Below are positions 15,994 to 24,627 of a stretch of DNA of 46,451 nucleotides, one piece after another. The DNA comes from an uncultured Chthonomonas sp. (GTDB lineage Bacteria > Armatimonadota > Chthonomonadetes > Chthonomonadales > Chthonomonadaceae): positions 1 to 46,451 of the forward strand of contig CAIONQ010000091.1 of assembly GCA_903859705.1 (NCBI GenBank), written 5' to 3'. Each line of letters opens with the position of its first letter. Position 1 is the first letter of the stretch. Below the pieces are notes generated by a model, which saw only the letters and a list, made by a program, of their open reading frames with translations, did not search any database and was not told the DNA's origin. Both the position numbers and the translations under genes were made by a program.

Positions 15994-18312
15994 TCAGTAG
16001 CGGAGGATGGAAAGCAAGCGTGAGCCATTCGGAAATGCAACCTGACCAGTAACAGCAAACCCATCTCTTGCTTTAGATGTGAGATCGTTTATTCTGTTGG
16101 AGAGGTGGGGGCCAACATCGTAAATTGCTATATTCTTAACGTTACCCTGTGGGTTTGTGGTGGCAAGAAAAATAGAGTTGGCAACGTTCATATCGGTAAC
16201 GTTTCCCATGCAGGTGAGGCCAAAAAAGCGCGTGTTTTGCCAGTTGTCGAGGTGGATGCCAAATAAAGTAGAGCTGGATGTTCCTGCAGGTTGGGGTACA
16301 CGAGAGGTGTTGATAAGATTGCCGAGCCAATCAAACCTCGATAGGACTATCCCTTCGGTGCCATCTGATCGGTATTCTGTACCTCCAATCGCGGCATTAC
16401 CGCTTGGGTCCACCGAAACAGCGTTCATGAGTGTTGCCGCGCCTGTGTTTTCAGAACTACGCTTCCAGAGTACTCCACCATCTTTATCGTATTTGTGTAA
16501 GGACAAACCGTTACTGGATGTGTTATTAGTCTGATCGCCAGGCTGTAGCGTCCCAGCCACATATATGTGGTCGGAGCTATCCAGAGCCAGGCGCAAAGAG
16601 CTGTCTGCAGCAGAGGTATCGTTACTATTGGAGCGTACCCAGGCCTTGCCACCCTCGGAATTGAGAGAAGCTACCATCCACTGGTCCTTCATGGCGCTGG
16701 TACCACCGTCCGCCTCGCGCCGTGCAAGCCCACAAATTATTAGCCGACCATCTGTTGTGAGGGCAGCCTGGCAAAATCGCGCTCCAGCCATGTCCGCCAG
16801 GGTTTGAGCCCACGCCAGATCGCCTTTAGCGGTGTACCGCTCAACAAGAATATGGTGCACTCCATTGGCAATCGATGTTCCAACAAGATAACAGCCGCCA
16901 CTATCGTCACTGAGTACCTGTACCCTGTGTTCCTCATTGTGGACTTCCAACTGAGACCTTCGTACCCAGTTCAGTCGTCCGCTGTTCTGATCATAATTCA
17001 GTATAGTTAGCCGCCATCCGCCGCGCACACCAGGTTTGTCCGGGATATATGATTCGCCACCAACATAGAGTTGCCCGGTGTGGCTAAGGCTAAGCGAAAA
17101 TGCGCGGTCGCAATCATGCTCAGGGCTGCTATAGCGCTGTCTCCAGAGATGCTTTCCCTCGTGGGTTATCTTAACTGTGAGAATGTCCGAGTCGTCATGC
17201 TCAGTCTCAATCAAACCCGTAACATAAATTGCATGCACGTCAGCTGCAATTGCTTTGCCTTCGGAGTTGGGCTTTTCTCCCACCTGTGGTGTATCGGTAA
17301 ATACCCACTTTTCCTGCCCACGAGGGCTGGGCTGCCTGGTGGCTGCATGGGTACCTGGGCGCGTGGAACGGAGGTAGACAGCACCTAACACAGAAACGGT
17401 GGCGGCCACTGCCAGAGCCCCACAAACCAGATTGCGAAAAGCAGGTTGTTGATGCACGGTGGGCTGTGAGGTTGTATCGGTACTAACGGTTGTAATGAAA
17501 AGGGCGCTATTGGCAGGCTGCGTTTGCGTTTCTGCTTTTGCAGCCAACGACAATTGCCCACCGGCTCCTTCCCTCAGTTGATTCACCATCCTGAGCGTGC
17601 TGGAAGTAGGTGGAGGCATCGCAGATTCTCTCAGAACTTTTTCCAACGTATGATACTGCTGTTGAATTCGCGCCGGCTGCCCAATCTCGGCGTACAGCCT
17701 CATCAGCGAAACATGATCCTCCTCTTGAAGTGGGCTGTGGTCTACAAGTGCCTGGAGTGCCTCTTCGGCCGCCTCGTAGTTAAGGTTGCGGCGAGAGAGA
17801 TCCGCAAAATCGCGAAGCATCAACTGGTACAGCCTGGTAAAGCGGCTATTCTCGGATATAGCCCACAGCGAACTGAACTCAGATAGAAAACCGGGCCGGT
17901 ATAGAGAGCGGGCAATAGCAACCCATTGCTGTGCCTCAGCCCAATCGGTACAGTTTCTTGCATGATTAGCGGCATCACGGAACCTGTTAGCATCTACTGT
18001 AACGTCCGGCCGCAGGCAAATCTCATCCGTGCCAATTTCAAGGAATGGGTGCGTGGTGGCAGCATCAGGAAACAGGTTCCTGATCTTCATAATCTCTTGC
18101 CGCAAGCGCGTTCGGGAACTGGATAGGTCTGCATCGCCCCACAGCGCAGTAATAATCTTCTTTCGATGGAGTGATTGTGGGAAGTTAAGAGCAACAAATG
18201 CAAGCATCTCTGCTGCTTTGCTGGCTCCCAGCGAAGTTCTCACTCCATCAGGAGAAATCACAACAACCGCATCAAATAGTTGTACTGTCCACACATTATC
18301 ACTGTTAGTCAA
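15994..18312 (-). CDS. Membrane-tethered SARP/BTAD regulator with outside beta-propeller
   Basis: This 772-aa protein has three parts. Residues about 10-100 form an OmpR-like winged helix (SLHRKKIITALWGDADLSSSRTRLRQEIMKIR). Residues about 105-245 are a bacterial transcription activation domain of helical repeats. Residues about 294-314 are one transmembrane helix (CGALAVAATVSVLGAVYL). The last 450 residues are a beta-propeller of SBBP type, with blades such as DSSDHIYVAGTL, DPSGNAAIGGTEY and DSGGCYLVGT. The topology puts the DNA-binding part inside and the propeller outside, suggesting direct one-protein signal transduction, which is inference. The target genes are unknown. Confidence 0.82.
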   Translation of the reverse strand: MTNSDNVWTVQLFDAVVVISPDGVRTSLGASKAAEMLAFVALNFPQSLHRKKIITALWGDADLSSSRTRLRQEIMKIRNLFPDAATTHPFLEIGTDEICLRPDVTVDANRFRDAANHARNCTDWAEAQQWVAIARSLYRPGFLSEFSSLWAISENSRFTRLYQLMLRDFADLSRRNLNYEAAEEALQALVDHSPLQEEDHVSLMRLYAEIGQPARIQQQYHTLEKVLRESAMPPPTSSTLRMVNQLREGAGGQLSLAAKAETQTQPANSALFITTVSTDTTSQPTVHQQPAFRNLVCGALAVAATVSVLGAVYLRSTRPGTHAATRQPSPRGQEKWVFTDTPQVGEKPNSEGKAIAADVHAIYVTGLIETEHDDSDILTVKITHEGKHLWRQRYSSPEHDCDRAFSLSLSHTGQLYVGGESYIPDKPGVRGGWRLTILNYDQNSGRLNWVRRSQLEVHNEEHRVQVLSDDSGGCYLVGTSIANGVHHILVERYTAKGDLAWAQTLADMAGARFCQAALTTDGRLIICGLARREADGGTSAMKDQWMVASLNSEGGKAWVRSNSNDTSAADSSLRLALDSSDHIYVAGTLQPGDQTNNTSSNGLSLHKYDKDGGVLWKRSSENTGAATLMNAVSVDPSGNAAIGGTEYRSDGTEGIVLSRFDWLGNLINTSRVPQPAGTSSSTLFGIHLDNWQNTRFFGLTCMGNVTDMNVANSIFLATTNPQGNVKNIAIYDVGPHLSNRINDLTSKARDGFAVTGQVAFPNGSRLLSILRY

Positions 18313-19386
18313 AATTCAAACCTTGCAAGACGTGGTAGACCTGCACAAACGCAATTGATTATACACTAGCTCTGAATATATCGCGTTCACCAACGGCTAA
18401 TCATGGTACTTACGTAATTGATGGTCGTCACTGTCAAGCTAAACCGGCATTGCATATCAATTGCCCGGATGTAAAAGGAACACTTCCGCAGCCATCCCAA
18501 TTAGCTCGCCGTTTCGTATCCTTGTTTAGGTATTTTAGTATTGCCGTTAATAGAATGGATGTCTCGCGTGATTGGGCGGGCTCTGGTTAATGCCACTGCA
18601 AAGAAAGTGGGATTATCAAAACGCACGTCAGCAACGCGCCGGCCTATCGAAACGACTCAAACGAACCCTTGGTGTGCCTCATGCCTCCAACAAAGCTCGG
18701 ATCACTCATCGCCTGCGCAAAAAGCATACGCCCTTTTGCAGTCAATCTGTATACTGATGTGGCGGCAAGATCTGCCACAAGTAACGATAGTAACAGTATG
18801 TAACGTGCAGGTGTGTATGCTGGGTTTAAACATAAGGCAAAGAATGTGTAACCGGTGTTTTTTGCTCGATTTGCACATCCTACTTTGCGGAACAGGTGCA
18901 TACAAGTGCCAATTGCATGCATGTTCGGCTGTATTGCATTTCGTTGGGGGCGCGGACCAAAATAGCCTTTCGGAGAATGCTGTTGCCTTTTTTCACCAGC
19001 CAAAACCCACTTTATTCTCCGGCTGCCGTAATAGAAACCTTAAGCAAGCCCGTATACCTGCGGCTCACAACGGCGGACTTTCCAACCCGAAAGTGTTCAA
19101 CACCCCTTCACCAACCTGGTCTCAGAATGCGCCCATAGAATATGGCCTCAAACATGCGGTTAGGATATGTTGCGGCTGCCATCTGCGAGCAGAACCTGGG
19201 CCCACGGCACGTTTCGGCCGCACTCTCAGGCCAGCATTCACACGTATTCGGCACGGCTAGGTAGTCCGTAACTCTCATCCAGCGCCGATCGCGCCTGTTT
19301 ACGCACCAACTCCTATGGATCAATGTTAAAGTTGAAATGCACTCCTGCTATTGGCGAATTTCCCAACCATGTCGCTGGCTATTTCC
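18313..19386. other. Long gap with degenerate sequence, no intact gene
   Basis: No frame here looks like a maintained gene. On the minus strand near 18650-18780 a stretch reading VYRLTAKGRMLFAQAMSDPSF resembles the wing of a winged-helix protein and may be a remnant. The segment at about 19009-19230 is a diverged copy of 25564-25770. The rest shows nothing I recognise. Confidence 0.45.
19009..19230 (-). repeat. Diverged repeat copy 1 (pair with 25564-25770)
   Basis: It shares CCCACTTTATTCTCCGGCTG, then GCCCATAGA-ATGGCC and CGAGCAGAACCTGGGCCC with the second copy, in the same order and with similar spacing. On the minus strand both copies can encode GPRFCS, then AI-YG and a final W before a stop. 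They may therefore be remnants of the 3' end of a gene family rather than a pure DNA repeat. Confidence 0.55.
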
Positions 19387-19449
19387 TATACCCTATCTCG
19401 ATAAAACGGACACACCTCCCGGCAGCTGTACAATATTTTCCGAAAAAGG
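19387..19449 (-). pseudogene. Short queG remnant with cassette-boundary motif
   Basis: On the minus strand this reads YSCREVCPFYRDR, matching the second iron-sulfur segment of QueG (CDICQEVCPFN). Reading soon stops. At its 5' edge it carries the sequence ATTTTCCGAAAAAG (plus strand) that also borders four larger queG 3'-end copies. The promoter of the rightward metallopeptidase gene begins about 20 bp further on. Confidence 0.7.
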
Positions 19450-19468
19450 AGTGTCACCGGAATCGCGC

Positions 19469-19497
19469 TTGACACCGGCTGCTAAGGTTGTTACAAT
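19469..19497 (+). promoter_or_regulatory. Sigma-70-type promoter of metallopeptidase-RHS gene 3
   Basis: TTGACA (19469-19474), 17 bp, TACAAT (19492-19497). The last base of the -10 box is exactly 151 nt before the first base of the ATG, as in the two paralogous genes. The bases following the -10 box (GCATAT-GCGCG) are also conserved. Confidence 0.82.
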
Positions 19498-19503
19498 AGC
19501 ATA

Positions 19504-19647
19504 TAGCGCGATGCACTCGCGCCCCGTCCGGGGGAAGGGACCTATTGCCAGTGCATTGATGTTTAACGTTAGCGTGTCCTCATTTAAGAGAACACCTTCT
19601 TTCTGCCTGTATAGCCGGACTGCAGGCCATCACGAAAGGAGGTTGTA
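19504..19647 (+). ncRNA. Structured leader RNA of gene 3 (candidate cis-regulator)
   Basis: The predicted 144-nt leader can form three stems. They are ATGCACT/AGTGCAT, GTGTCCTC/GAGAACAC (one C-A mismatch, 19574-19595) and GCCTG/CAGGC. CCTTCTTTC right after the second stem can pair along its whole length with GAAAGGAGG, the ribosome-binding site before 19648. The two paralogous leaders have the same plan with different bases in stems 1 and 3. This supports an RNA switch that hides or exposes the ribosome-binding site. Confidence 0.6.
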
Positions 19648-21414
19648 ATGCCCCGTAATCTTCCCGCTAATCCAAGCATTGAGCGCCTAAAAAACGAAGC
19701 TCAGACACTTTATAAGCACTGCGCAGTTGGCAATGCTGACGCAATCCACCGCGTCAAACAAAACCTCACCACGTTTAGATTTCAAGCAGATTCTGAGATT
19801 GCAACGAGATTACAGCTGTGCCACGCACTGGATGTGATTGCGCGCGAATATGGCTTCACCCACTGGTCTGCTCTCATCACCTTTTCGACGGCAGAACGCT
19901 CCAACCATCAGGCGCTGAACGAGGCAATGACCGATCCGCGCATGAAGGACCTGGCCTTCCGGTGTGGCCTGGCAAGCAGCAAAGGGCTCCCTGAGACTGG
20001 TACACAGAAAATAAGTGAGCACGGCATGCGGTATTCCGTAACCGACTATGCGCCCGCGCTGTCTCCACGAGGTGGGCAGCGTATAAGAAAAGGCGGACCG
20101 GCGAATCACATTGATGATCTTATGCCTGTAATCGCGTTTCCTGAGATGTCTGAACGTCTTTACGAGTTCTATCTCGAAACCGATTGTGCAACGGCGAGAC
20201 CGCTTGTATTTGTGGATACTTTACCGGATACTCCGCACGGGGTAGGTCTATCCGGCGTTCACCAGGTGCTTGTCTCAGCCTCCCTGCCGGATCTTTACTT
20301 CCTGCTCGACGCCTCGCAGATCCATGAAACCATTCTTGCTCATGAGCTCGGACACATCTGGGTGGAGATGATAGACCGTATAGAGGATTACAGGCATCCG
20401 AAAGAGCAGACTGATCTGCCGAAGATCACACAGTTCTATCAAATTCAGTCGTTTGTGATGGACCTTCGTGTTAACGACCTCCTGGAACGGCTCGGCTTCG
20501 ATATGTCCATCATTGCGAAACACCAGATGGAGGCTATTACCAACATCGGTAAGCAAGCTGCTGCGGGCAATAGACCGGGCAACGCGCGCATTTTGGGTGG
20601 TGTGATTAGCTTCCTTGCCGGGGCTCTGCTGGAAATGGAACGCTTCCCAGCTAAATCAACAGCACGCATGCGAACATCACTGGAATTGATCAAGCTTCAT
20701 CTGCCGGAGGCTTTTGAACCGGCAAAGGCGTTCGTTCACAGCGTGCTCCGCAATGGGTACGACAGTTGTGAGGCAGTGAAGCGAGTAGTAGATGAATGCT
20801 GCGTGGTTTCGTTTGCAGCTACAGGCGACCCGTTCGATCCCGAAACCGATCTGATAGAGATACCGCTCGAAGAGCCCGCGTGGGACAAGCACCCGGAGTT
20901 CCTGCCGAGCTTGCCACGCTCGAACAAGCGTGAGATTCTGCGCTGCTCCGCTCGACACGGTGTCACAGGATCGGCGAAATATGATGTGGTTATTTCTGGG
21001 CGGCAGCACATTACGGCTACTCTCACTTCACCGATGCTGCGGGAACCTATTATATTCGGGATGCCGCTGGACGGGCCGCCGCAGTTAAACCAAATGCCGG
21101 CCTCCCCAACTTTCACACCGCCGGCCAGCGGCGCGCACGCTCCAGCGGCCAATTTGCCCAACAGTGGATTTCCTCCCGTGTTCGGCTTCCAGATTCCTGA
21201 CCCTTTCCAGGGTGTCCCAGAACATGCCCGCGAAATGCTTGGCCTCCAGGGCAAAAACAGGGAACTCTGGCATACAGCGCAAGGCCTCAATATGCAGAGC
21301 CCCACTCCCACATTGGCCCGGAGATCCCTTAGCCCATGCTGGAGCGCCTGTAGGCCCTGCCGGTTTCAGTGGCCCAAATCCCTTGCCGTTCCACAGCGGG
21401 CACGCACAATCTGA
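19648..21414 (+). CDS. HExxH metallopeptidase of the RHS-core family, 5' part (frame-disrupted)
   Basis: Residues about 7-80 form the helical module found before ankyrin-type proteins (IERLKNEAQTLYKH, then ALDVIAREYGFTHW). A metallopeptidase region follows with HELGH at residues 232-236 and a downstream conserved DLRVNDLLERLGFDMS. It is homologous to the genes at 33735 and 42501 but much diverged. AAAGGAGG precedes the ATG. From about 21300 the reading frame seems wrong: the stop at 21414 follows an atypical tail. The next frame instead gives AHAGAPVGPAGFSGP and a charged coil QREQIRRQNAELQRQREEER up to 21523. A +1 frameshift, real or a sequence error, is likely. Confidence 0.75.
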   Translation: MPRNLPANPSIERLKNEAQTLYKHCAVGNADAIHRVKQNLTTFRFQADSEIATRLQLCHALDVIAREYGFTHWSALITFSTAERSNHQALNEAMTDPRMKDLAFRCGLASSKGLPETGTQKISEHGMRYSVTDYAPALSPRGGQRIRKGGPANHIDDLMPVIAFPEMSERLYEFYLETDCATARPLVFVDTLPDTPHGVGLSGVHQVLVSASLPDLYFLLDASQIHETILAHELGHIWVEMIDRIEDYRHPKEQTDLPKITQFYQIQSFVMDLRVNDLLERLGFDMSIIAKHQMEAITNIGKQAAAGNRPGNARILGGVISFLAGALLEMERFPAKSTARMRTSLELIKLHLPEAFEPAKAFVHSVLRNGYDSCEAVKRVVDECCVVSFAATGDPFDPETDLIEIPLEEPAWDKHPEFLPSLPRSNKREILRCSARHGVTGSAKYDVVISGRQHITATLTSPMLREPIIFGMPLDGPPQLNQMPASPTFTPPASGAHAPAANLPNSGFPPVFGFQIPDPFQGVPEHAREMLGLQGKNRELWHTAQGLNMQSPTPTLARRSLSPCWSACRPCRFQWPKSLAVPQRARTI

Positions 21415-21519
21415 TGTAACTCAGGACCCATTCGCGCAGCAGAGAGAGCAAATTCGGAGGCAGAATGCGGAACTGCAAAGGCAGCGGGAAGAGGAGCGGG
21501 CCCGGCGACGCCAGGACAG

Positions 21520-22239
21520 ATGATTATGTCTGAGAGGCAGTATGATTCAGCGAATGGTGCCGATTTGAAGCCGGTGCTCTCAGCAACCGATGAAGAGTAT
21601 GCGGGCCTGAATGCCAGAAAGGCAATAGACCCTTCCACTGGCAGCCGCAACTACATGGGGGGTGTTGGGCTCTTCCTGAGTAGGGCTGGATTCGCGCAAC
21701 AGCGCGCGGGGGAGCATCCGTATGGGTATGCTGCGAACAACCCGGTCATGTATTTGGACCCAACGGGCCTGTTTCCCAGAGCCAATTGTCCTGGGAATCG
21801 GCAGCGAGAACGTCAAATCAACTTAGCCGTTCAAAATCTCTGCAGAGCGTTACAAGCATCTGGTCTCGCGGCTATAGCAAACTCAGGCTGTGTAACACAT
21901 GATGGTAGTTCATCAAAGCAAGGGCAATGTTTGTTGGACTGGTGCAAACAGGGATGCGTTGCTTGTGGAAATATAAAAACATGTAACGATAATAGCTGGT
22001 GTGGTTACTCGCATTCAGGTTATGGCGCTCAGTGCCCCAAACGGTGTGTTTATATTTGCCCACAATCCTGGGACTCGCCCGGCTGCAGCGGTAATAATTG
22101 CAGTTCAGCGCTTCGAGCAACAATTCTTCATGAAATGATCAGTGTTTGCGGTAGTCAGCACAAAGGTGGCAGCGCTCACGGTGATGAAGACGTTTGCGAA
22201 AACCGCGCTCAATGCTTGTGCAGAACACTACACATATAG
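21520..22239 (+). CDS. RHS-core junction and cysteine-rich C-terminal domain (3' part of gene 3)
   Basis: This 239-aa frame starts at an ATG overlapping the TGA that ends the charged-coil frame (ATGA at 21520). It could thus be made by translational coupling or be the continuation of the broken upstream gene. It holds the RHS-core signature YGYAANNPVMYLDPTGL at about residues 67-83. A region with 18 cysteines follows, for example CLLDWCKQGCVACG, and a late LHEM. In RHS proteins the variable toxin domain follows this core, so this is a toxin-like end of unknown activity. Multiple disulfides suggest action outside the cytoplasm. Confidence 0.72.
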   Translation: MIMSERQYDSANGADLKPVLSATDEEYAGLNARKAIDPSTGSRNYMGGVGLFLSRAGFAQQRAGEHPYGYAANNPVMYLDPTGLFPRANCPGNRQRERQINLAVQNLCRALQASGLAAIANSGCVTHDGSSSKQGQCLLDWCKQGCVACGNIKTCNDNSWCGYSHSGYGAQCPKRCVYICPQSWDSPGCSGNNCSSALRATILHEMISVCGSQHKGGSAHGDEDVCENRAQCLCRTLHI

Positions 22240-22268
22240 ATTTCAGTTGACTCTCAAAGGAGGGGATC

Positions 22269-22532
22269 GTGAAAAAAATCTCGTCTCGCAGATCTTTGCT
22301 TATTCTCATAGGTGTTCCTGCAGGCATCGCACTGACCAGTTTCATATTGGCGCAAAATGCCGCGCATCGAGGCCATGGATCGGTGAGTGTCATGCCCATA
22401 TCCGAGTGGGGATTTGGAAAGAGCCCGGATGTTATGACTGGTTGCACTCGATCTACATCCACATCTATCATAACTGGCTATACATACAAACTGCTTGCAC
22501 TAAAGCTGACTCTTCCGAAAACCGCGCCTTAA
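22269..22532 (+). CDS. Small exported or membrane protein behind the toxin-like gene
   Basis: This 87-aa frame starts at GTG, 29 bp after the toxin-like gene, with AGGAGGGG upstream. KKISSRRSLLILIGVPAGIAL is a signal or anchor helix. The rest is short and unrecognised. The strong ribosome-binding site and position make it a candidate accessory or immunity gene, which is inference only. Confidence 0.55.
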   Translation: MKKISSRRSLLILIGVPAGIALTSFILAQNAAHRGHGSVSVMPISEWGFGKSPDVMTGCTRSTSTSIITGYTYKLLALKLTLPKTAP

Positions 22533-22679
22533 GCTGTACTCCACATGCGCTTCGGGGTCAACGAGTCTCGCATGTTACTCAATTCGCTATTAGCGAATAG
22601 GCCCATTCATGTGTTACCAAACACGCATCAACTCCCAGATGACCGTTCACCGGAGATATACCAGGATCTGGAGGTTTCG

Positions 22680-23018
22680 ATGAAAACAATGAGAACAAGG
22701 TGCTTAATCTGTGTGTATGCGATGGTTATGCTGGTTGTATTATCCAGCCAGTGTATTTCATAGCCCCTCGATCCGACGTCTAAATCAAGTCGGCATCATG
22801 TCCACCGCATGGCACTTGATAGGGCTATAGCACGGGCTGTTTCTGTGCTTCGTTGCCAGCCAATCGATACGCTTGACTACCGTCTTGATGCAGTGCGAAC
22901 GGCAGCAAATGATGAGTGGTGGATCAACTTCGTTATCACACCACCTACGCAACAACGGTTACTATCGGTCCGAATATCCGACACTGGAAAGATCAATTTC
23001 CCTGGTGACGCCCAATAG
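22680..23018 (+). pseudogene. Broken small exported protein with in-frame TAG
   Basis: GGAGG at 22670-22674 precedes the ATG. The frame gives a signal-like helix (ICVYAMVMLVVLSSQC), then a TAG at 22761-22763. The same frame continues for another 84 codons with sensible sequence such as IDTLDYRLDAVRTAANDEWW and ends at 23018. The simplest reading is an exported protein of about 112 aa inactivated by one nonsense codon. Readthrough or sequence error is also possible. Confidence 0.6.
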
Positions 23019-23161
23019 AGCGCAGGCAGGGCGCATACACATCTGCTTTCAAGCGCGGTTGTTTGGCACCGACAACTTGCGATAGGAACAAGATGAGCAT
23101 ACAATCGCTCCACGGTAAGCTTGCGCCTGGTTGCCGTGTTGCTCAAGAGGGAGCATGCGTC

Positions 23162-23644
23162 ATGCACATGTGTCCAGGTCTGTGGAAATATCTTTCAGTA
23201 ATAGCCGCCATACTATTCACATTGGTTCCAGGCTCGACGCGAGGCGATACGTATAGCTCTGCGCACATACCTGGCAATCTCATCGGCAATCTTAGCGGGC
23301 CACACGCGCGGGCAGCGAGCCTTGCACTTGGCACGTATGGCGACCAGGATGTATCTTTATTGCTGCGGCACGTTGGTGCTACAGATTGGAGGACACGCTA
23401 TTGGATAGCGGCCGCACTGGGTCAGACTGGCGGCCCCAGGGCAATCAAAGGGCTCGGTGGCTTGTTGCGCGATTGCGACACGCGGGTATGTGTAATAGCG
23501 CTGCTGGCTTGCCGTGAGGCCCCGGCACCGCCCGAGATATTTAAGATATTGAAGCGAGATACATCGAGCAACCCACGTTCCGCTACATTAATGCAAGCGC
23601 TCAAGCTCGTAACTGGCACTCATAGCGATTGCCATCTCGTTTAA
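23162..23644 (+). CDS. Exported HEAT-repeat protein
   Basis: This protein of about 160 aa has a signal sequence (YLSVIAAILFTLVPGSTRG) followed by HEAT-like helices: ARAASLALGTYGDQDVSLLLRHVG, YWIAAALGQTGGPRAIKGLGGLL and ACREAPAPPEIFKILKR. HEAT repeats bind other proteins. The start at 23162 is chosen because GAGGGAG lies 8 bp before it and the signal peptide begins there. A HEAT protein also follows metallopeptidase-RHS gene 1 directly, which hints at a partner or immunity role. That link is inference. Confidence 0.65.
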   Translation: MHMCPGLWKYLSVIAAILFTLVPGSTRGDTYSSAHIPGNLIGNLSGPHARAASLALGTYGDQDVSLLLRHVGATDWRTRYWIAAALGQTGGPRAIKGLGGLLRDCDTRVCVIALLACREAPAPPEIFKILKRDTSSNPRSATLMQALKLVTGTHSDCHLV

Positions 23645-23750
23645 AGCACTGCTGATTTCGGTAGAACAAAGCACGTTGAGGATGCAGATTGTTCCTCGTG
23701 ATAATTGAGATCTGATTTGTCACGACGCAATCCGGGTTGGTGACGCGTAT

Positions 23751-24290
23751 GTGCACCTGTATGGTGATCGGCAGGATGTTGGGACCAGTATGCGTTGCGT
23801 GTGGACAAGCAAACGTGAGGTGCATGAACAGACGGTTCGATTTCCAGAGGGCTGGTATGTATCCAGAGTTGGGCGTACCGAAACACAACGCGTGGCCACA
23901 TGGCAAATAGGCCAAGACGGCATGTTAGTTATACTCCTGAACTCAGCACAATCCGGCAATATAAACCTCTATTGTCCTGCCTGCTATAAGCTGCAACAGG
24001 CTGGCTGGCATCTGGAAAACCCGGACCCGGGCCTATACACGTTCGATGATTTTGGAGACTGTTTTTTCAAAGGGAATTATCTGTATATATACAATGGTGA
24101 CGGGGGTAATAACACAAAGATGGACCCTCAGACATTTATACTCTGGGATTATATTTGGCGATCCGGCAGGTTCAAACTGGCTTCGAAACGCCAGACGGTG
24201 AAACTATACACGCCGGACGGCAAATCTGACCCGCTTGCAGAATTCGGGATAAAAACGCAGAGCTGGCGAGACCACCGGCCACACTGGTAG
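23751..24290 (+). CDS. Unknown protein, probably a 5'-truncated gene
   Basis: The 179-aa frame from GTG 23751 reads as a beta-rich protein with WQIGQDGMLVILLNS, YCPACYKLQQAGW and YLYIYNGDGGN. Coding-like sequence continues upstream (ICHDAIRVGDAYVHLYGD) to a TGA at 23706, and beyond it in the same frame, with no good ribosome-binding site. The true N-terminus, perhaps with a signal peptide, therefore seems lost or interrupted. I do not recognise the family. Confidence 0.5.
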   Translation: MHLYGDRQDVGTSMRCVWTSKREVHEQTVRFPEGWYVSRVGRTETQRVATWQIGQDGMLVILLNSAQSGNINLYCPACYKLQQAGWHLENPDPGLYTFDDFGDCFFKGNYLYIYNGDGGNNTKMDPQTFILWDYIWRSGRFKLASKRQTVKLYTPDGKSDPLAEFGIKTQSWRDHRPHW

Positions 24291-24627
24291 CGACAGTTGG
24301 CCGCTCCGGTACCGTAGTTGCCCGCCGTGCTATTGAAACTCCATGCAACTGTTCCCGCTCCTCTTTCCTATCCCTATTCGCGAAGCGAAGAAAGCAGGAC
24401 TACTATTTTATATGTGGTGCCCGGTCTTGCGTACCACTTAATTCCAATGCTCGGTAACGTGTGCACTATGCACCAACCTACCAATCACCAGCACCCCAGG
24501 AGAGCGCCGCGCAACTCTCCGTGTTCTTCGCGCGCGCACCTAAAACCATCCATCCTGGCACCAGCTCCCGTCCTGCAACCTCCCCTAAATACCTACCTCT
24601 CCTCGCTTCCTCGCCTTCCTCACCCTC
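24291..24627. other. Gap with low-complexity pyrimidine-rich tract
   Basis: No gene is seen. The right end (about 24590-24640) is a tract of CTCCT/CTTCC units that runs into the stop codon of the next gene. It resembles the GA-rich low-complexity family scattered through the queG linkers of this window. Confidence 0.45.

Noticed and set aside
18541-19260. 239-aa open frame on the plus strand
   Set aside because: Composition is atypical, no ribosome-binding site or domain is seen, and its right half runs through the diverged repeat copy.
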